In this document: one piece after another, positions 42,267 through 50,280 of the stretch
How positions within the stretch are numbered: the first letter of the stretch is position 1
Layout of the letters: each line of letters opens with the position of its first letter
Assembly (NCBI RefSeq): GCF_034421375.1
Contig: NZ_CP139779.1
Location: forward strand, 2,418,001 to 2,482,000
From: Microbacterium invictum
Lineage (GTDB): Bacteria > Actinomycetota > Actinomycetes > Actinomycetales > Microbacteriaceae
DNA: 64,000 bases
Reading direction: 5' to 3'
The notes under the pieces: model-generated
Database searches by the model: none
What the model saw: only the letters and a program-made list of their open reading frames with translations
Told to the model about the DNA's origin: nothing
Made by a program: the position numbers and the translations under genes

Positions 42267-43112
42267 TCACGCGGCGCCGGGTTCGGTCACGAAATCGATG
42301 AGCTCCTCCACGCGTCCGAGGAGGGCGGGCTCCAGGTCGCGGAACGACGTCACCCGCGCGAGGATCCGCTGCCAGGCCCGGGCGATGTCGGCCTGATCGC
42401 GGGCAGGCCATCCCAGTGCGCGGCACACCCCGACCTTGAACTCGGTGCCCCGCGGCACCTCGGGCCACGCGGTGATCCCCATCGCCCGCGGCGTGACGCA
42501 CTGCCACACGTCGATGAAGGGGTGCCCGACGATGCGCACCGACGGCCCGTGCCGGGATGCCTCGACCGCGGCGGCCAGCCGCGACTCCTTCGACCCGGGC
42601 ACGAGGTGGTCGACGAGCACGCCGTACCGGCGGCCGGGTCCCGGCGGATCGGCGTCGAGGACGTCGGCGAGATGATCGACCCCCTCGAGGTACTCCACCA
42701 CCACCCCCTCGACCCGCAGGTCGTCGCCCCACACCTTCTCGACCAGTTCGGCGTCGTGCCGTCCCTCCACGAGGATGCGACTCGCGCGGGCCGTACGCGC
42801 CCGCGCGTCGGCGACCGCGAACGACCCCGAGGCCGTGCGCCGCGGCGCCGACGCCGCCGCGGGGCGCGGCGGGTCGAGGATCACGTCCGCGCCGTCGATG
42901 AGGAATCCGGGGCCGAGGGGGAACACCCGCCGGCGGCCCAGACGGTCCTCGAGCTCGACGAGACCTCCGGTGACCCCGGTCACGGCGCCGCAGAATCCGT
43001 CGTCGGCGACCTCGATCACCAGGTCGCGCTCGGCCGCCACGCGCGCCACCACCGGGCGGCCGCGCTCGCGCCATCCCGCCGACAGCACATCGCCACCGTA
43101 TCGATCGTCCAT
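42267..43112 (-). CDS. DUF3097 domain-containing protein
   Basis: A 281-residue conserved actinobacterial protein of unknown function. The segment ILVEGRHDAELVEKVWGDDL, followed by the Asp-containing YGVLVDHLV, looks like a TOPRIM-type fold (conserved Glu then Asp), which suggests nucleic acid chemistry; that is inference. A Cys-containing HPFIDVWQCVTPRAMG block is well conserved in the family as I recall it. The ATG at 43112 has GGAGGG eight bases upstream. It lies next to trmB on the same strand and may be cotranscribed. Confidence 0.82.
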   Translation of the reverse strand: MDDRYGGDVLSAGWRERGRPVVARVAAERDLVIEVADDGFCGAVTGVTGGLVELEDRLGRRRVFPLGPGFLIDGADVILDPPRPAAASAPRRTASGSFAVADARARTARASRILVEGRHDAELVEKVWGDDLRVEGVVVEYLEGVDHLADVLDADPPGPGRRYGVLVDHLVPGSKESRLAAAVEASRHGPSVRIVGHPFIDVWQCVTPRAMGITAWPEVPRGTEFKVGVCRALGWPARDQADIARAWQRILARVTSFRDLEPALLGRVEELIDFVTEPGAA

Positions 43113-43252
43113 GCATCGCCCTCCGGAACCGCGAGAACCCTACCTGCGCGCCGCGGGGGCTCCGCGCAGCGACCCGCGGCTCGGGCGAGCCTGGACGTTT
43201 CCCTACCGCGGTGTCTCCGCCCCTGCATAGACTCACGGTGGGAGGCTGATCC

Positions 43253-45253
43253 ATGCGTGCGCGATGGGCGGCGGCGCTCACGGCGGCGCTGACGATGATC
43301 CTCGTGGGTGTCGGACCCGCCGCCTCGGCGACCGACCCGGTCGAGCTGGGGGCCGGCTACGTGGTCGACGAGTCCGATGTGCTCGACCAGGCGCAGGAAT
43401 CCGCCGTGCAGGACCGTCTCGCCGAGCTGTACGACCAGACCGGCATCGACCTCTACACGGTGTTCGTCTCGGAGTTCACCAATCCCGCCGACAGTCAGCA
43501 GTGGGCCGACGAGGTCGCCCGGCTGAACGGGCTGGGTGTGGATCAGTACGTCCTCGCCGTCGCGACCGACGGGCGGGAGTACTACATCTCCGCCGACAGC
43601 GCCGGTCCCGTCTCGGCGGACGAGCTCACCGCCATCGAAGGCGAGATCCGTCCCTTCCTCCGCGACGGCGACTGGGTGGGCGCGGTGTCCACCACGGTCG
43701 ACGGCTTTGAGTCCGCCACGACCGCCGGTGCCGGGGCGGGGTGGATCTTCGTTCTCGTCGTCGTGGCGATCGGCGCGATCGTCGTCATCTGGCTCGTCGT
43801 GCGTCGCCGCCGCTCCAGAGGCTCCGGCGCTTCCGGCGCGACCGGCCCGCCCGTGGCCGCGCAGGTGCCGCTGGCCGACCTCGAGCGGCAGGCCTCCTCT
43901 GCCCTCGTCGACACCGACGACGCCGTCCGCACGAGCGAGCAGGAGCTCGGCTTCGCCCGCGCGCAGTTCGGTGACGATGCGACCGTCGACTTCGTGGCCG
44001 CCCTCGAGAGCGCCAAGGCGCAGCTCGCCGAGGCCTTCACGCTCAAGCAGCGCCTCGATGACGAGATCGCCGACACCGACGCCGACCGCCGCGAGTGGAA
44101 CGAGCGCATCCTGCAGCTCTGCCAGGCCGCCAACGCCGAGCTCGACGAGAAGGCCGCCGACTTCGATGCGCTGCGCGAGCTCGAACGGACCGCCCCCGAC
44201 GCGCTCGCCCGGGTAAGGGCGGAGCGCGAGACCGCGATCACCCGACTCCGCGACACCGAAGAGCGGATGACGCAGCTGCGCACGACCTATCGCGACACCG
44301 CGCTCAGCGCCGTCGCCGACAACGTCGATCAGGCGCGACAGCGTCTCGGGTTCGCCGAGCAGCAGCTGACCGAGGCCCAGACGGCTCTCGACGCCGGCGA
44401 CGGCGGCGAGGCCGCCGTCGGCATCCGCGCGGCGGAAGAGGCCGTCGACCAGGCGCAGACCCTCGAGAACGCGGTCGAGAAGCAGGCTGCCGATCTGAGC
44501 GACGCCGAGGCGGCGGCATCCGCTCTCATCGCCGAGCTCGAGCGCGAGACGGCCGCGTCCGGCGCGCTCCCCGATCCGGACGGTCAGGTCGCCGCTGCGG
44601 TGGCGGCCACGCGGCAGGTCACCCAGCTCGCCCGCGACGAAGTGGCGGCGACGCCTCGCGACCCGCTGGCGACCCTGCAGCGGCTCCAGGCCGCCGATCA
44701 GCAGCTGGATGCCCTCGTGGCGGGCATCCGCGATGCTCAGGCCGAGCAGCAGCGGCTGACCGAGGGCCTGGCACGCACCCTCGCCGCCGCCCGCGCCCGA
44801 GTCGCCGCGGCCGAGGATTACATCATGACCAGGCGCGGGGCGGTGGGCGCGAACGCCCGCACCCGCCTGGCCGAAGCCGGCGCGGCCGCGGTCCGCGCCG
44901 AGCAGCTGCAGACCTCCGACCCGCGCGCGGCGCTGGCCGAGGCGCAGCGCGCTCAGGCGCTCGCCGACGAGGCCCTCGCCTCGGCTCAGCGCGACGTCGG
45001 CGCGTTCGACCGCGGCGGGTACAACAGCGACGGCATGTTCGGCGGCGGCCCGGGCGGGGGTGGCGGCAGCGACATCCTCGGCGCGATCCTCGGCGGCATC
45101 GTGGTGAACTCCCTCCGCAGCGGCGGCGGCTCATCGCGGCGCTCCGGAGGGTCCGCCTCGTTCGGCAGCCGCCGCTCGGGCGGCGGCGGATTCCGCACCG
45201 GTAGCTTCGGTGGTGGAGGCACCCGCGGGCGCCGCGGAGGTGGCCGCTTCTGA
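43253..45253 (+). CDS. TPM-domain membrane protein with coiled coil and Gly-rich tail
   Basis: A 666-residue exported, membrane-anchored protein. A signal peptide (residues 1-26, ending AASA) precedes a TPM (DUF477) domain at about 30-160 with the family block YVVDESDVLDQAQESAVQDRL. One membrane helix follows near 162-182 (WIFVLVVVAIGAIVVIWLVV), then about 400 residues of Ala/Glu-rich helices predicted as coiled coil in the cytoplasm, and finally a Gly/Ser/Arg-rich tail (GGGPGGGGGSD, SFGGGGTRGRRGGG). The pspA gene starts 88 bases downstream. An envelope maintenance role with PspA is inferred from that pairing. Confidence 0.85.
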   Translation: MRARWAAALTAALTMILVGVGPAASATDPVELGAGYVVDESDVLDQAQESAVQDRLAELYDQTGIDLYTVFVSEFTNPADSQQWADEVARLNGLGVDQYVLAVATDGREYYISADSAGPVSADELTAIEGEIRPFLRDGDWVGAVSTTVDGFESATTAGAGAGWIFVLVVVAIGAIVVIWLVVRRRRSRGSGASGATGPPVAAQVPLADLERQASSALVDTDDAVRTSEQELGFARAQFGDDATVDFVAALESAKAQLAEAFTLKQRLDDEIADTDADRREWNERILQLCQAANAELDEKAADFDALRELERTAPDALARVRAERETAITRLRDTEERMTQLRTTYRDTALSAVADNVDQARQRLGFAEQQLTEAQTALDAGDGGEAAVGIRAAEEAVDQAQTLENAVEKQAADLSDAEAAASALIAELERETAASGALPDPDGQVAAAVAATRQVTQLARDEVAATPRDPLATLQRLQAADQQLDALVAGIRDAQAEQQRLTEGLARTLAAARARVAAAEDYIMTRRGAVGANARTRLAEAGAAAVRAEQLQTSDPRAALAEAQRAQALADEALASAQRDVGAFDRGGYNSDGMFGGGPGGGGGSDILGAILGGIVVNSLRSGGGSSRRSGGSASFGSRRSGGGGFRTGSFGGGGTRGRRGGGRF

Positions 45254-45341
45254 TGATCCGCATATGCGGGCACCCCACCCACCCACGACGACGTCCGAAC
45301 CCCGAGCTCCGGCTCACCTCACGTACCGACAGGAAGGAAAC

Positions 45342-46097
45342 ATGATGGCCAAGCAGTCCATCTTCGGTCGCATCTCCACGCTCGTCCGAGCGAACATCAA
45401 CGCCCTCATCGACCAGGCCGAGGATCCGCAGAAGATGCTCGATCAGCTGGTGCGCGACTACACCAACTCGATCGCCGACGCCGAGTCGGCGATCGCCGAG
45501 ACCATCGGCAACCTGCGCCTGCTCGAGCGCGACCACCAGGAGGACGTGCAGGCCGCGGCCGAATGGGGCAACAAGGCCCTCGCCGCCAGCCGCAAGGCCG
45601 ACGAGCTGCGGACCCAGGGCAACACCGTCGATGCCGACAAGTTCGACAACCTCGCCAAGATCGCGCTGCAGCGCCAGATCAGCGAGGAGAGCGAGGCGCG
45701 GGCGATCGCCCCGACCATCGCCACGCAGACCGAGGTCGTCGACAAGCTCAAGGACGGCCTGAACGGCATGAAGCAGAAGCTCGAGCAGCTGAAGTCCAAG
45801 CGCTCCGAGCTGCTGTCGCGTGCGAAGGTCGCCGAGGCGCAGACCAAGGTGCACGACGCCGTCCGGTCCATCGACGTGCTCGACCCCACGAGCGAGCTCG
45901 GCCGGTTCGAGGATAAGGTCCGGCGCCAGGAGGCCCTGGCCCAGGGCAAGCAGGAGCTGGCCGCGTCGAGCCTGGACGCCCAGTTCAACGCCCTCGAGGA
46001 TGTCGGCGAGCTGACCGAGGTCGAAGCGCGCCTGGCTGCGCTGAAGACCGGCGGCCCGACGCCCCAGGCGCTCCCGGCCAGCCCCGACACGGTCTGA
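45342..46097 (+). CDS. pspA: PspA/IM30 family protein
   Basis: A 251-residue cytoplasmic, membrane-binding ESCRT-III-like protein that guards membrane integrity. The start FGRISTLVRANINALIDQAEDPQKML is the amphipathic helix plus the diagnostic PspA block, followed by long helices (LRLLERDHQEDVQAAAEWGNK, AIAPTIATQTEVVDKLKDG). ATG ATG at 45342/45345 follows AGGAAGG; the first is used. It lies just downstream of the TPM-domain gene, and a strong hairpin terminator follows 7 bases after the stop. No PspBC or PspF partner is nearby. Confidence 0.95.
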   Translation: MMAKQSIFGRISTLVRANINALIDQAEDPQKMLDQLVRDYTNSIADAESAIAETIGNLRLLERDHQEDVQAAAEWGNKALAASRKADELRTQGNTVDADKFDNLAKIALQRQISEESEARAIAPTIATQTEVVDKLKDGLNGMKQKLEQLKSKRSELLSRAKVAEAQTKVHDAVRSIDVLDPTSELGRFEDKVRRQEALAQGKQELAASSLDAQFNALEDVGELTEVEARLAALKTGGPTPQALPASPDTV

Positions 46098-46104
46098 TCG
46101 CACG

Positions 46105-46138
46105 GACGGGGGTGGGCGCGTCGTCGCCCACCCCCGTC
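46105..46138 (+). terminator. Perfect 14-bp hairpin terminator after pspA
   Basis: GACGGGGGTGGGCG, a six-base loop (CGTCGT) and the exact reverse complement. It begins seven bases past the pspA stop and 26 bases before the next gene, so it closes the TPM-pspA unit. Confidence 0.85.
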
Positions 46139-46163
46139 GCCGTTCTCAACGGAAGGAGCAGAC

Positions 46164-46976
46164 GTGGCACGGTTCATCGTCGTCCCGCAGTGGCAGGGCT
46201 CGTCGTCGTCACGGGCCATGCGTCTGATCGACGGGGCGCTCGCGATCGCCGGCGACCTCCCCCGCACCGCGACCACGATCCTCGAGGTCCCCACCGAAGC
46301 CGGCGAGGACCTCGGCTCAGGGGTGCGCCGATTCAGCTCGCTCACCCGGATCGCCGAACTCGTCTCGCGCGCGGTCACCGATGGCGACGGGCCGGCGGTG
46401 GTGGTCGGCGGCGACTGCGGGGTGGCGCTCCCCTCTCTCCGGGCGCTCGACACCTCGGACATCGCCGTCCTCTGGCTCGACGCCCACGCCGATCTGCAGA
46501 CACCGGCGACCTCGCCGAGCGGCGCCTTCCACGGAATGGTCGTGCGAGCCCTCCTCGGCGACGCTCCGGCGGGGCTCGCCCTGGATCCGCCCCTCCCCGC
46601 CGCGCGGGTCCTCCTGGCCGGAACCCGCGAGTTCGATCCCGAAGAGGAGGCCTTCGCCCCGGCATCCGGGATCACCCTCCTCGGCGCTGACGCCCTCGCC
46701 GACCCCGACCGGATCGCCGACGCGGTCGTGGCGACCGGCGCGAGCCGGGTCTACCTCCACGTCGACCTCGACGTGCTCGACCCCGGACTCATCAGCGGGG
46801 TGAGTCATCCCGTGCCCTTCGGCGCAACGGTGGAGCAGGTCGTCGGCACGATCCGCGCCGTCCGCGCCAAACTCCCACTTGCGGGCGCGACCCTCACCGA
46901 GTTCTCCCCCGCCGAACCCGAGGTCGCCGTCGACGACCTCGGCGCCATCCTGCGCATCGTCGGGGCGCTGGCGTGA
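46164..46976 (+). CDS. arginase/agmatinase/formimidoylglutamase superfamily protein
   Basis: A 270-residue ureohydrolase-fold enzyme. The metal site is mostly intact: DAHAD at 106-110 and HVDLDVLDP at 199-207. In the first ligand motif the usual GGDHS reads GGDCG, so the metal-binding His is Cys at residue 85. It therefore belongs to a divergent group; arginine, agmatine or another guanidino compound cannot be assigned. GTG at 46164 has GGAAGGAG upstream. Its stop overlaps the start of the next gene as GTGA. Confidence 0.85.
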   Translation: MARFIVVPQWQGSSSSRAMRLIDGALAIAGDLPRTATTILEVPTEAGEDLGSGVRRFSSLTRIAELVSRAVTDGDGPAVVVGGDCGVALPSLRALDTSDIAVLWLDAHADLQTPATSPSGAFHGMVVRALLGDAPAGLALDPPLPAARVLLAGTREFDPEEEAFAPASGITLLGADALADPDRIADAVVATGASRVYLHVDLDVLDPGLISGVSHPVPFGATVEQVVGTIRAVRAKLPLAGATLTEFSPAEPEVAVDDLGAILRIVGALA

Positions 46977-47398
46977 GCGGCGAGGGCGCCGATCCCGACC
47001 GGCTCATCCCCGCGTTCCTGCTGGACTCCCCCGTCAGCTACCTCGGATACCTCTACGGGTGCGCCCTCGGCCGCGTGTGGGGCGCCCTGTGGAGCACCGG
47101 CCGGGTCGAGCGCCGGGGCGGCCTGGTCGTCTTCCGCGGGATGCCGCGCTGGACCTTCGCCCGCGGGGGCGTCTGCGTGGGCGACTGCTTCCTCACCGGT
47201 GCGGGCACGATCGACGATCGGCTCCTCCGTCATGAGGCGGTGCACCGGCGCCAGTGGCGACGGTACGGACTGCTGATGCCGGTGCTCTACCTGCTGGCCG
47301 GCCGCGATGCGCTCCAGAACCGTTTCGAGATCGAAGCGGGCCTGGAGGACGGTCGCTACCTTCCCCGAAAGCCGGAGCGCCTCAGCGCGGAGAGCTGA
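46973..47398 (+). CDS. conserved small protein with HExxH motif
   Basis: A 141-residue protein of unknown function. It carries HEAVH at 87-91 (LLRHEAVHRRQWRRYG), followed by a hydrophobic stretch LLMPVLYLLAGRDALQNRFEIEAGLEDGRY. HExxH with the downstream Glu in FEIEAG could form a metallopeptidase-type zinc site, but the family is not an established protease. It has no signal peptide. The GTG overlaps the stop of the arginase-like gene (GTGA), so the two are coupled. Its last 17 bases overlap the end of the convergent SIP-domain gene. Confidence 0.8.
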   Translation: MSGEGADPDRLIPAFLLDSPVSYLGYLYGCALGRVWGALWSTGRVERRGGLVVFRGMPRWTFARGGVCVGDCFLTGAGTIDDRLLRHEAVHRRQWRRYGLLMPVLYLLAGRDALQNRFEIEAGLEDGRYLPRKPERLSAES

Positions 47399-47858
47399 GG
47401 CCGTAGCGGGGCGGCGTGTGGATGTGGGCGGGCGCGATCCCGCGGACGCCGGTCAGGTGCTCGACGATGTCGGCGGTTCCGAGGTACCCGCCGAGCAGGT
47501 GGATGCGCGTGGCGTCACCGTCGTCGCAGAGCATCTCGTCGGCCCAGGCGATCACCGCGCGGGACAGTGCCTCACCCGAGGCGCAGCCGCGGCCCGTGCC
47601 GGGAGCGCCGCTGCGGCGCGAGCGGTCGAGCCACGTGAGCACCATCCGCGGCGGCACCGCGATGTCGGTGCAGGCGGTGTCGTCGGGGATCTCGATGAAC
47701 ACACGACCGGTCGAGCACAGCGGCAGGGTCGACAGGAGCGCCTCGAGCTCGGCGAGCGAGGTCTCGTCGGCGGCGATCACGTGCTGCACCCGGGTGTGGC
47801 GCGACGACCGGCAGGCGGCGGTGTTGTGCTCGGTGGGCGACGGGGCGATCTTCGACAT
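47382..47858 (-). CDS. SIP-domain (siderophore-interacting protein C-terminal) protein
   Basis: A 158-residue protein matching only the NAD(P)-binding, C-terminal half of siderophore-interacting ferric reductases: VQHVIAADETSLAELEALLSTLP at the start and a C-terminal region with HLLGGYLGTADIVEHL. The FAD-binding N-terminal domain of full-length SIP (about 270-300 residues) is absent and no neighbour encodes it. Short SIP-only proteins occur in actinobacteria; whether this one reduces ferric siderophores alone is unknown. ATG at 47858. The promoter has a near-ideal -10 and an iron box. Confidence 0.82.
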   Translation of the reverse strand: MSKIAPSPTEHNTAACRSSRHTRVQHVIAADETSLAELEALLSTLPLCSTGRVFIEIPDDTACTDIAVPPRMVLTWLDRSRRSGAPGTGRGCASGEALSRAVIAWADEMLCDDGDATRIHLLGGYLGTADIVEHLTGVRGIAPAHIHTPPRYGLSSPR

Positions 47859-47867
47859 GGCCCTCTC

Positions 47868-47873
47868 ACTATA
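47868..47873 (-). promoter_or_regulatory. -10 element of the SIP-domain gene
   Basis: On the minus strand TATAGT lies nine bases before the ATG at 47858. Transcription would start only 2-4 bases before the ATG, so the message may be leaderless. The -35 region falls in the iron box at 47882-47900. Confidence 0.65.
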
Positions 47874-47881
47874 CCGCCGAG

Positions 47882-47900
47882 GAAGGGTTGCCTAACCTGA
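47882..47900 (-). promoter_or_regulatory. DtxR/IdeR-type iron box
   Basis: The plus-strand 19-mer GAAGGGTTGCCTAACCTGA matches 14 of 19 positions of the consensus TTAGGTTAGCCTAACCTAA. It covers the -35 region of the SIP-domain gene, where an iron-loaded DtxR/IdeR repressor would block RNA polymerase. It also overlaps the end of the phosphatase gene that precedes it. Confidence 0.75.
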
Positions 47901-48659
47901 TTCGCTCGATGCGAGGTCTTTCTCGGACGCGCCGGCCGGCTCGTCCACGAGAACCTCGCGCAGGCGCCGCACCTCGTCCTCGCCGAGCCCGTGCGCGACG
48001 AGGAAGCCCGCCGCGGACCCGTATCGCTCGTCGAGGTCGTCCAGGAAGGCGCGCATCACCGGCGCCGGGGATCGGGTGGCGAGCTCCTCCAGGTGGACGG
48101 CTTCGGGATGCCGCTCCTTCAGCCGCGCCACGATGTCACGGTTTCGCCACTCGGGCAGGAGCTCCTCGGTCCGGGCGTAGTCCGAGATGACCGCCTCGCG
48201 GTCCACTCCGACCGCAGCGAGCGCGATCGCGACGGTGACCCCCGTCCGGTCCTTCCCCACCGTGCAGTGGACCAGTGCGGGCGGGCCGTCGAGGATGGCG
48301 CGGATCGCCGCCACGATCTGCCCGCCCGACTCCTCGGCGAGCGAGCGGTACATGTCGGACAGGCTCATGTCCTCGGTGAAGAACGAGGTGACCGATCCGA
48401 GGAACAGCGGCACGTGCGCCGTGGTGACCGCCAGTGACTCCACCCGACTCGGAGCGTGGGCCACCTCGTCCTCGGCCCGCAGATCGACGATGGTCCGGAT
48501 GCCCAGGCGACCGAGCGCCGCCACACCGTCGTCGTGGAGCTGGGCGAGGTTCCCCGACCGGAAAAGCACGCCCGAGCGCGTCCGCCCACGACCGGCCGGG
48601 AGCCCCCCGGTGTCGCGGAGATTGACGCTGCCGGGAACGGGCGGATCCGCGCCGGTCAT
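47892..48659 (-). CDS. tyrosine-protein phosphatase
   Basis: A 255-residue protein tyrosine/lipid phosphatase of the PtpB (MptpB-like) group. The P-loop HCTVGKDRTG holds the nucleophile C132 and R138; the N-terminal NLRDTGGLPAGRGRTRSGVLFRSG block is typical of this group, as is the acidic loop near residue 98. It has no signal peptide and should be cytosolic, though some relatives are secreted. ATG at 48659 overlaps the stop of the AhpD-like gene as ATGA. The substrate is unknown. Confidence 0.9.
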   Translation of the reverse strand: MTGADPPVPGSVNLRDTGGLPAGRGRTRSGVLFRSGNLAQLHDDGVAALGRLGIRTIVDLRAEDEVAHAPSRVESLAVTTAHVPLFLGSVTSFFTEDMSLSDMYRSLAEESGGQIVAAIRAILDGPPALVHCTVGKDRTGVTVAIALAAVGVDREAVISDYARTEELLPEWRNRDIVARLKERHPEAVHLEELATRSPAPVMRAFLDDLDERYGSAAGFLVAHGLGEDEVRRLREVLVDEPAGASEKDLASSESG

Positions 48660-49141
48660 CGCGGGGTCGCCGCGGCAGTCTCGCGCGGCGGAACCGGGTA
48701 GCGCCCGGCGATGGTGAGGCGGTTGAAGGCGTTGATCGAGATGAGGATCCAGCTGAGTGCGACGTACTCGGCCTCCGTCAGGACGCCCCCGACCCGGTCG
48801 TAGACGTCATCGGGGATCCCGTCCTCGTGGATGAAGGTGAAGGCCTCCGCGAGCTCCAGCCCGGCGCGCTCCCGATCGGAGAAGACGCCCGAATCACGCC
48901 AGGTGGCGATCTGCGTGACGGCGTCGGCGTCGAGCCCGGCCTTGATCCCCTTCTCCACGTGCACGCGCACGCAGTAGGCGCACCCGTTCAGCTGCGACGC
49001 ATGGATCTGCACGATCTCCTTCAGACGATCGTCGATCCCGGCCTCGGCCGCGATCGCCCCGACCTGCTTCGCCAGGCCCGCGAGCGAGCTGTAGACGGCC
49101 GGAGCCGACTTCGACAGGTGTACGCGCTGTTCCGCGGTCAT
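48656..49141 (-). CDS. carboxymuconolactone decarboxylase/AhpD-like protein
   Basis: A 161-residue helical protein of the AhpD-like superfamily. The redox motif is C54-x-x-C57 with H61 (LNGCAYCVRVH), and the preceding Glu (LKEIVQIHASQ) completes the AhpD-type proton relay, so an alkylhydroperoxidase role is likely. The C-terminal ALSWILISINAFNRLTIAGRYP is common in this branch. ATG at 49141. It is coupled by a four-base overlap to the phosphatase and is divergent from the alpha/beta hydrolase. Confidence 0.88.
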   Translation of the reverse strand: MTAEQRVHLSKSAPAVYSSLAGLAKQVGAIAAEAGIDDRLKEIVQIHASQLNGCAYCVRVHVEKGIKAGLDADAVTQIATWRDSGVFSDRERAGLELAEAFTFIHEDGIPDDVYDRVGGVLTEAEYVALSWILISINAFNRLTIAGRYPVPPRETAAATPR

Positions 49142-49192
49142 GGCGCCAGCCTACTCGCGCGCCCGCGGCCGGGCCTGCGGCAGAATGGCCGC

Positions 49193-50146
49193 GTGACCGA
49201 ACCCGCCGATGAGTTCTCGTTCCTCGCCGATCAGGCCGCCGATGCCGGCCTCACTGGCCCGCTCCCTCGCGGTGAGCGCCTGCAGATCGACCTCGCCGAC
49301 GGCCGGGTGGTGAGCGGACTGCGCTGGTGGTTCGACTCCCCCGACGACCGCCCCGTCGTGACGCTCCTGCACGGCGCCGGGCTAAACGCCCACACCTGGG
49401 ACACGACGGTCATCGCCCTGGGCCTCCCCGCCGTCGCGATCGACCTGCCCGGCCACGGCGATTCGTCGTGGCGCACCGACGCGGCCTACGTTGGGCGGAT
49501 GCTGGCACCCGACGTCGCTGCGGCGATCACCGCGTGGACCGATGGGCCGCAGGTGCTGGTGGGGCAGTCGCTCGGGGGCCTCACCGCCGCCGCGGTCGCC
49601 GCCGCGCAGCCCCATCTCGTCGAGAGCCTCGTGGTGATCGACATCACGCCCGGCCTCGACCCGAACGCGGGGGCGGCGGAGATCCGACGATTCTTCGCCG
49701 GCCCCACCGACTGGGCCAGCCGCGACGAGCTCGTCGACCGTGCGATGGCGTTCGGGCTCGGCGGCGGCACGCGGCAGAAGGCGGCCCGCGGAGTGTACTT
49801 CAACTCGCGCGTCCGCGCGGACGGACGCGTGGAATGGAAGCATCACTTCGCCCACCTCGCCGCGGCAGCGGGCGCCTCACCCGCCGAGGACGGCACCGCG
49901 GACGCCGGGAACGACGCCGTCGCCGCGGTCCTCGGCGAGGCAGGGTGGGAAGATCTCGCCGCCGTCCGCGTACCGCTCGCGCTGATCCGCGGCGAGCGCG
50001 GCTTCGTCACCGACGCCGATGTCGACGTCTTCCGCGAGCGCGTGCCCGCGGCATCCGTCCTCACTCTGGCGGGCGGCCACAACCTGCAGGAGGACGCCCC
50101 CGTCGCCCTGGCTGCGGAGCTGCGTCGCGCGGCCGGGAAGGGTTAA
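49193..50146 (+). CDS. alpha/beta hydrolase
   Basis: A 317-residue alpha/beta hydrolase. The oxyanion region LLHGAGLNAHTWD, the nucleophile elbow GQSLGG (S126), VAIDLPGHGDS and the C-terminal His in LAGGHNLQEDAP form the expected catalytic set. It has no signal peptide. The substrate is unknown; esterase or a C-C hydrolase-like role is possible. GTG at 49193 is the first start near the family N terminus, with no strong ribosome site. It lies 51 bases from the divergent AhpD-like gene and 134 bases before the peptide ABC operon. Confidence 0.88.
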   Translation: MTEPADEFSFLADQAADAGLTGPLPRGERLQIDLADGRVVSGLRWWFDSPDDRPVVTLLHGAGLNAHTWDTTVIALGLPAVAIDLPGHGDSSWRTDAAYVGRMLAPDVAAAITAWTDGPQVLVGQSLGGLTAAAVAAAQPHLVESLVVIDITPGLDPNAGAAEIRRFFAGPTDWASRDELVDRAMAFGLGGGTRQKAARGVYFNSRVRADGRVEWKHHFAHLAAAAGASPAEDGTADAGNDAVAAVLGEAGWEDLAAVRVPLALIRGERGFVTDADVDVFRERVPAASVLTLAGGHNLQEDAPVALAAELRRAAGKG

Positions 50147-50198
50147 CGCTTCTGTTGCGTTCGGTGTAACGGGTTCGGCAGGGCTCCCGAGGGTTCCC

Positions 50199-50204
50199 TA
50201 GGCT
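50199..50204 (+). promoter_or_regulatory. Candidate -10 element for the peptide ABC operon
   Basis: TAGGCT, 76 bases before the first gene, in the same CCCTAGGCT context as the cysK candidate. No convincing -35 hexamer at 16-18 bp was found. Confidence 0.3.
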
Positions 50205-50280
50205 GTATCCGCACCACGGCTCGCCCGCGCGGGCCGGCAGGCATCCCCCACCCCCCGGATGCCGTCCCGAAAGGAATCAC

